DNA of 64,000 nt from Streptomyces sp. Mut1. GTDB taxonomy: Bacteria; Actinomycetota; Actinomycetes; Streptomycetales; Streptomycetaceae. Below the pieces are notes generated by a model. That model made no database searches, had not been told where the DNA came from, and was given only the letters and a program-made list of their open reading frames with translations. The DNA lies in NCBI RefSeq assembly GCF_030719295.1, contig NZ_CP120997.1:3046001-3110000 (forward strand), read 5' to 3'. Position numbers and translations under genes: made by a program. Below, piece by piece: positions 61,241 through 64,000 of the stretch. Positions within the stretch are counted from its first letter, which is position 1. Every line of letters begins with the position of its first letter.

Positions 61241-61854
61241 GTGCGGATGTCCTTCCACTGGGTGGGGGTGTGCTCGAACACGTCGCGTCCGTCGTCGTCG
61301 GCCGCGGCCAGCGCGGCGGCCAGGTCGGGGGTCGCGTGCAGGAAGCGGGGGTCGCGGCGGCGGACGGCTGCCCGCACAGGGAGGAACGAAGCGGGGGCGG
61401 CCGGGATTCGGTGTCCGGCCGCGGTGACTTCCTCTTCGCCCGCGTAGAACTTGCCGAACATCACCCCGACCGGTCCGTAGAGGTTCTTCAGCGCCCAGTG
61501 CGGCCAGGCCAGCAGGCCCCTGTGCCCCATGCCGGGCACCTCGCCCAGCAGGACGATGTTCTCGCACCGCAGAAGGCCGTGGGGCCGGCTCAGTAGGGGC
61601 CGCAGCCACTCCGCTGCTTGGGCGCCCGCGTGGAAGAGCTCCGCCTGGACGGCTTCGGCGTCGCCGTCTGCGCGGTAAACCGTCCAGGTCGTCAGGCCCT
61701 GTTGGAGGGAGGGTGCCAGGTAGGGGCAGTGGGCGGTCATCCGGTGTGCGTAGTCACCGATGTCCACGGAGCGCGGTCGGGTGGTGCCGGCCTCGACGAG
61801 GCGCAGCGCCCCGGCGGTGGGCCGGGGCGCTGCGCTCATACGGCTGGTGGTCAC
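61156..61854 (-). CDS. DUF6875-like protein
   Basis: A 232-residue soluble protein of unknown function. TAHCPYLAPSLQQGLTTWTV, then GPVGVMFGKFYAGEE, and PASFLPVRAAVRRRDPRFLH match the general DUF6875 pattern (a Cys-Pro segment, a GxMxGxF segment, then a P..L.vR.av..D..FL segment). The Pro/Ser-rich tail is encoded by the 85 nt overlapping the kinase gene. The GTG at 61854 overlaps the stop of the previous gene as GTGA, with GGAG upstream, so translation is coupled. Confidence 0.7.
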   Translation of the reverse strand: MTTSRMSAAPRPTAGALRLVEAGTTRPRSVDIGDYAHRMTAHCPYLAPSLQQGLTTWTVYRADGDAEAVQAELFHAGAQAAEWLRPLLSRPHGLLRCENIVLLGEVPGMGHRGLLAWPHWALKNLYGPVGVMFGKFYAGEEEVTAAGHRIPAAPASFLPVRAAVRRRDPRFLHATPDLAAALAAADDDGRDVFEHTPTQWKDIRTWARDHLPPPTPSPSSPDTPATPPRSSS

Positions 61855-62252
61855 CGGCTGGCGGTCTCCGGCTGGTCGGGCACGATGTCGCCGTCGCCGC
61901 CTGCGGGGCCGCAGTCCCACTCGGCGACCACGATGCCGTTCTCCTGGTAGCGGGCGATGGCGTCCCGGTCGACGTTGCCGTGGGCGTCGGTGAACCAGAT
62001 CTCCGGCAGCGGTCCGTACACCTCTTCGTAGGCGGTGACCCAGGCGATCGGGCCGTGGCCGTTGTTCGCGACGTGACGGATCGGCCGGCCGGCACTCTCC
62101 TGGCACAGGGCCTCGTAGGCCGGGGTGCCGAGCAGGTCGTGCCACGCCTTGTCCACAGCCGGGGAGAACATCTCCGGTGCGCTCTGGCCGTTCTTGAAGC
62201 GTTGGCCGGTGATGGTCAGGAACCGGCGCAGCTCGGTCGTTGCGGTGCTCAT
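61851..62252 (-). CDS. Unknown small protein, first gene of the four-gene operon
   Basis: A 133-residue protein. Residues 30-50 read FSPAVDKAWHDLLGTPAYEA; the VDxAWHxLL pattern recalls the VDxxWHxH motif of plant glycine-rich-domain proteins, but this is only a hint. A conserved-looking PIAWVTAYEEVYGPLPEIWF follows, and the acidic tail is Gly/Asp-rich. No family was recognised. GAGAGGGG upstream supports the ATG. A good promoter lies about 140 bp upstream. Confidence 0.68.
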   Translation of the reverse strand: MSTATTELRRFLTITGQRFKNGQSAPEMFSPAVDKAWHDLLGTPAYEALCQESAGRPIRHVANNGHGPIAWVTAYEEVYGPLPEIWFTDAHGNVDRDAIARYQENGIVVAEWDCGPAGGDGDIVPDQPETASR

Positions 62253-62386
62253 GGTGGTGCCCCTCTCGGTGTCGAGTGGTGCTCGCCCCATCCCGGATGG
62301 GAACAGGGGCGGTGCCTGGTGGTGCCGTACGCCGCGCACCCGGGGTCCGTTGGTGCGCGTACGAGGCGGGCGTGGCACTGGGTTCG

Positions 62387-62438
62387 ACGCTACGGATGCC
62401 ACCGGTCGAGTCTCAACAAGGTTGCGGATAATTGCGGA
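62387..62438 (-). promoter_or_regulatory. Promoter and direct-repeat site for the four-gene operon
   Basis: Reading the minus strand, TTGAGA (62416-62411) and TAGCGT (62392-62387) with an 18-nt spacer form a good vegetative promoter. Just upstream, TTGCGGA occurs twice (62422-62428 and 62432-62438, plus-strand reading), 10 bp apart and thus on one helix face. This is a likely binding site for the adjacent XRE regulator. Confidence 0.55.
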
Positions 62439-62441
62439 ACT

Positions 62442-63290
62442 TCACTCCAGGACGTCGATCGCGGCCCGGATGAGGTCGCGGGCCGCGTCGCCGTAGACGG
62501 CCATCTTCGCCAGGCCGGTGAACGCCTTGGCGTAGTCGGCGAGCTCGCGCGGCTGCTTGACCTTGATCTCCGCCGTCAAAGTCTCCACCACGGCGGTGGT
62601 GTCGTCGTGGAGGTAGAACGCCTCCAGCGGCCACACGGTGCGTTGCGCGGTGAACGGAATGATCCCCAGCGAGACGGAGGTCAGCGGCATCACCGTCAGG
62701 AGGTGACGCAGCTGGCCACGCATCGCCTCGGAGCCGGCGGTGCGGTAGCGCAGGACCGCTTCCTCCATGAGGACGACGTAGCGGTGTCCGCCCTCGTAGA
62801 GGAACCGGGAGCGGGCGACGCGGGCGGCGACCGCTTCGGCCACGTCGTTGGGGGTGCCCTGGAAGGCGGTGATCTGCTCCATGAGGGCGGTGGCGAAGCC
62901 GGGCGTCTGGAAGAAGCCGGGCGGGACGTTGGAGACGTAGGCCCGGCAGACGCGGGTCTGTTCGTGCAGGGTGTTCCAGTCCTGCTGGACCTTGCGCATC
63001 CCGTCCTTGTGCAGGCGGCGCCACTCCAGATACATGGAGTCGACGGCACGGGCGGTGGCGATGAGGTCGTCAGCCTGGTCGTCCGCGTCGCACGCCGCGC
63101 ACCAGGCGCGGATGTCCGCGTCGGAGGGCGGCGCGTCGCCCTTCTGGATGCGGGTGGTCTTCGCGGGGTGCCAGCCGCACCGGGCGGAGAGGTCCCTCCC
63201 GGTGAGGCCGGCGTCCTTGCGCAGGTGCCGCAAGCGTACGGCCAGCGCCTCACGCGCTGCCTGCGCACTGGACGACGGGGATGCGGTCAC
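62442..63290 (-). CDS. XRE family regulator with DUF5753 domain
   Basis: A 282-residue protein. Helix-turn-helix at about residues 15-75 (AVRLRHLRKDAGLTGRDLSA, then RCGWHPAKTTRIQKG), followed by a DUF5753 domain (about residues 95-280, EQTRVCRAYVSNVPPGFFQT, VLMEEAVLRYR). This pairing is abundant in Streptomyces and usually accompanies small DUF397 or similar genes. The GTG start has a weak ribosome site. It lies between the DUF6879 gene and the operon promoter and is the likely regulator. Confidence 0.9.
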   Translation of the reverse strand: MTASPSSSAQAAREALAVRLRHLRKDAGLTGRDLSARCGWHPAKTTRIQKGDAPPSDADIRAWCAACDADDQADDLIATARAVDSMYLEWRRLHKDGMRKVQQDWNTLHEQTRVCRAYVSNVPPGFFQTPGFATALMEQITAFQGTPNDVAEAVAARVARSRFLYEGGHRYVVLMEEAVLRYRTAGSEAMRGQLRHLLTVMPLTSVSLGIIPFTAQRTVWPLEAFYLHDDTTAVVETLTAEIKVKQPRELADYAKAFTGLAKMAVYGDAARDLIRAAIDVLE

Positions 63291-63306
63291 GGGGGTGCTC
63301 AGGGGC

Positions 63307-63852
63307 CTAGACGGTGTACTTCACGTGCGGGATGCCGCGCTCCCACACCGTCTCGAAGGCGGCGTGGCACAGCGCGACGGCGACCGGATCGGTGGTGCGC
63401 TCCTTGCCGTCCGATGCCCAGTCGCCGGTGCCGGTGAAGTGGTGGAACTGCACAAGACGGCCGTCAAGAAGCCAGAAGTCGTTACCGGGCAGCGGAATAT
63501 CGGAAGCACGACGACGGGACAGCCAGCGCACGTCCTCTCCGGCCCGGAGGTTGAGCGGCGTGATGGCGTGCTCGTAGCGGATGTAGTCGGTGACCGGCTC
63601 GGAGACGATCCGTGCGCGGCGCATGACCACGCCGCGGGCGACCGCGTCCGTCACGAGCGGCATCCACTGGGGCCAGAACGAGCGGACGGGGTCGAGGTTG
63701 GGGACGCCGGTGCGCAGGAAGGCGGCGTAGTCATCCGTCTCGTCGCCGACGGAGTACAGGTCGCGCATCTCCAGGTGGTACGCCGTGTGGTGGGTGTCGG
63801 CGAGCAGCTCAGCGAACGTCGCGGTGTTCAGCTGCTGCGCGTTCAGCGGCAT
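63307..63852 (-). CDS. DUF6879 family protein
   Basis: A 181-residue soluble protein. HTAYHLEMRDLYSVGDETDD, then SFWPQWMPLVTDAVARGVVM, RRARIVSEPVTDYIRYEH and NDFWLLDGRLVQFHHF are characteristic of the DUF6879 group that occurs next to XRE-DUF5753 regulators in streptomycetes. Function is unknown. AAGGAGG six bases upstream is an ideal ribosome site. Only 16 nt separate it from the XRE gene, so they share a transcript. Confidence 0.85.
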   Translation of the reverse strand: MPLNAQQLNTATFAELLADTHHTAYHLEMRDLYSVGDETDDYAAFLRTGVPNLDPVRSFWPQWMPLVTDAVARGVVMRRARIVSEPVTDYIRYEHAITPLNLRAGEDVRWLSRRRASDIPLPGNDFWLLDGRLVQFHHFTGTGDWASDGKERTTDPVAVALCHAAFETVWERGIPHVKYTV

Positions 63853-64000
63853 CGCACGCCTCCTTGAGAATCTGCACCATGCGGAACGGAAACCGAATCA
63901 CCCGCTCATGCGGCGGGATACCCGTCTTGTGGCCGGCCACCCACTCGGTGGAGCCGATCAGGGCCTTGAGGAGGACATCGGCTTCCTCACCCTGGAGGAC
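63809..64000 (-). CDS. Unidentified gene, C-terminal part only
   Basis: An open frame enters from the right edge and runs 63 codons to a TGA at 63809-63811. It reads VLQGEEADVLLKALIGSTEW, then VAGHKTGIPPHERVIRFPFR, MVQILKEACDAAERAAAEHR. The regular G/C third positions and the way its end overlaps the DUF6879 start by 44 nt support a real gene. No family was recognised. Confidence 0.6.
   Translation of the reverse strand, partial: VLQGEEADVLLKALIGSTEWVAGHKTGIPPHERVIRFPFRMVQILKEACDAAERAAAEHRDVR

Noticed and set aside
1..64000. tRNA, rRNA, insertion sequences, attachment sites or integrases
   Set aside because: No cloverleaf-like tRNA ends, no transposase or integrase motifs and no IS-type terminal repeats around an open frame were seen by reading; a dedicated scan was not possible.

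Overview
The window is chromosomal DNA from a Streptomyces or close relative. GC content is very high almost throughout, third codon positions are nearly always G or C, GTG starts are common, and it encodes an SsgA-like cell-division protein, a DUF5753-type XRE regulator, a tricorn protease homologue and a protein O-mannosyltransferase. No rRNA, tRNA, CRISPR array, transposase or integrase was seen.

The first 21.7 kb is mostly core genome. It holds the end of a galactose operon (galT) divergent from an SSS-family sodium symporter, an orphan response regulator without a phospho-acceptor Asp, and three tandem membrane-anchored beta-propeller proteins. Then come an ABC-F ATPase, a lipoprotein, ispE-ksgA, tatD, a zinc-ribbon protein, rsmI, a Pmt-type mannosyltransferase, a class B-like penicillin-binding protein and a Nudix hydrolase. 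Between ksgA and tatD, where other actinobacteria carry an rpf gene, there is instead about 650 bp of non-coding, nested inverted-repeat DNA.

From 21.7 to 40.5 kb the genes are regulatory, secretory and transport modules. They are an NAD(P)-binding protein/EamA exporter pair facing a LysR gene, a DUF1996 secreted protein plus secreted GH-A glycosidase that share LacI-type operators, and a DoxX protein. Next are a MacB-like ABC transporter with an adjacent two-component system, an ECF sigma factor with a membrane partner, an SDR plus serine hydrolase pair, and a CbiM-CbiQ-CbiO nickel/cobalt ECF transporter. A candidate Nur (nickel-responsive Fur family) box lies between cbiM and the divergent ssgA-like gene.

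From 40.7 to 59.6 kb lie an MMPL exporter with a TetR repressor and its operators, the tricorn protease, and a small lower-GC hypothetical group. These are followed by a tautomerase/SDR pair divergent from an XRE regulator, a repeat-rich non-coding stretch, and a TetR/beta-ketoacyl synthase divergent pair with two near-identical operators. The block ends with a Ser/Thr kinase gene carrying a TTA codon, a MerR regulator, a DinB protein, a polysaccharide deacetylase and a DHFR-like reductase.

The last 4.3 kb starts at a reductase gene that breaks off after about 60 codons, which suggests a recombination junction. Beyond it is a minus-strand accessory cassette: an unidentified partial gene, DUF6879, XRE-DUF5753, then a four-gene overlapping operon (small unknown protein, DUF6875-like protein, atypical kinase, GNAT acetyltransferase). 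This cassette is the best candidate in the window for an undescribed system.
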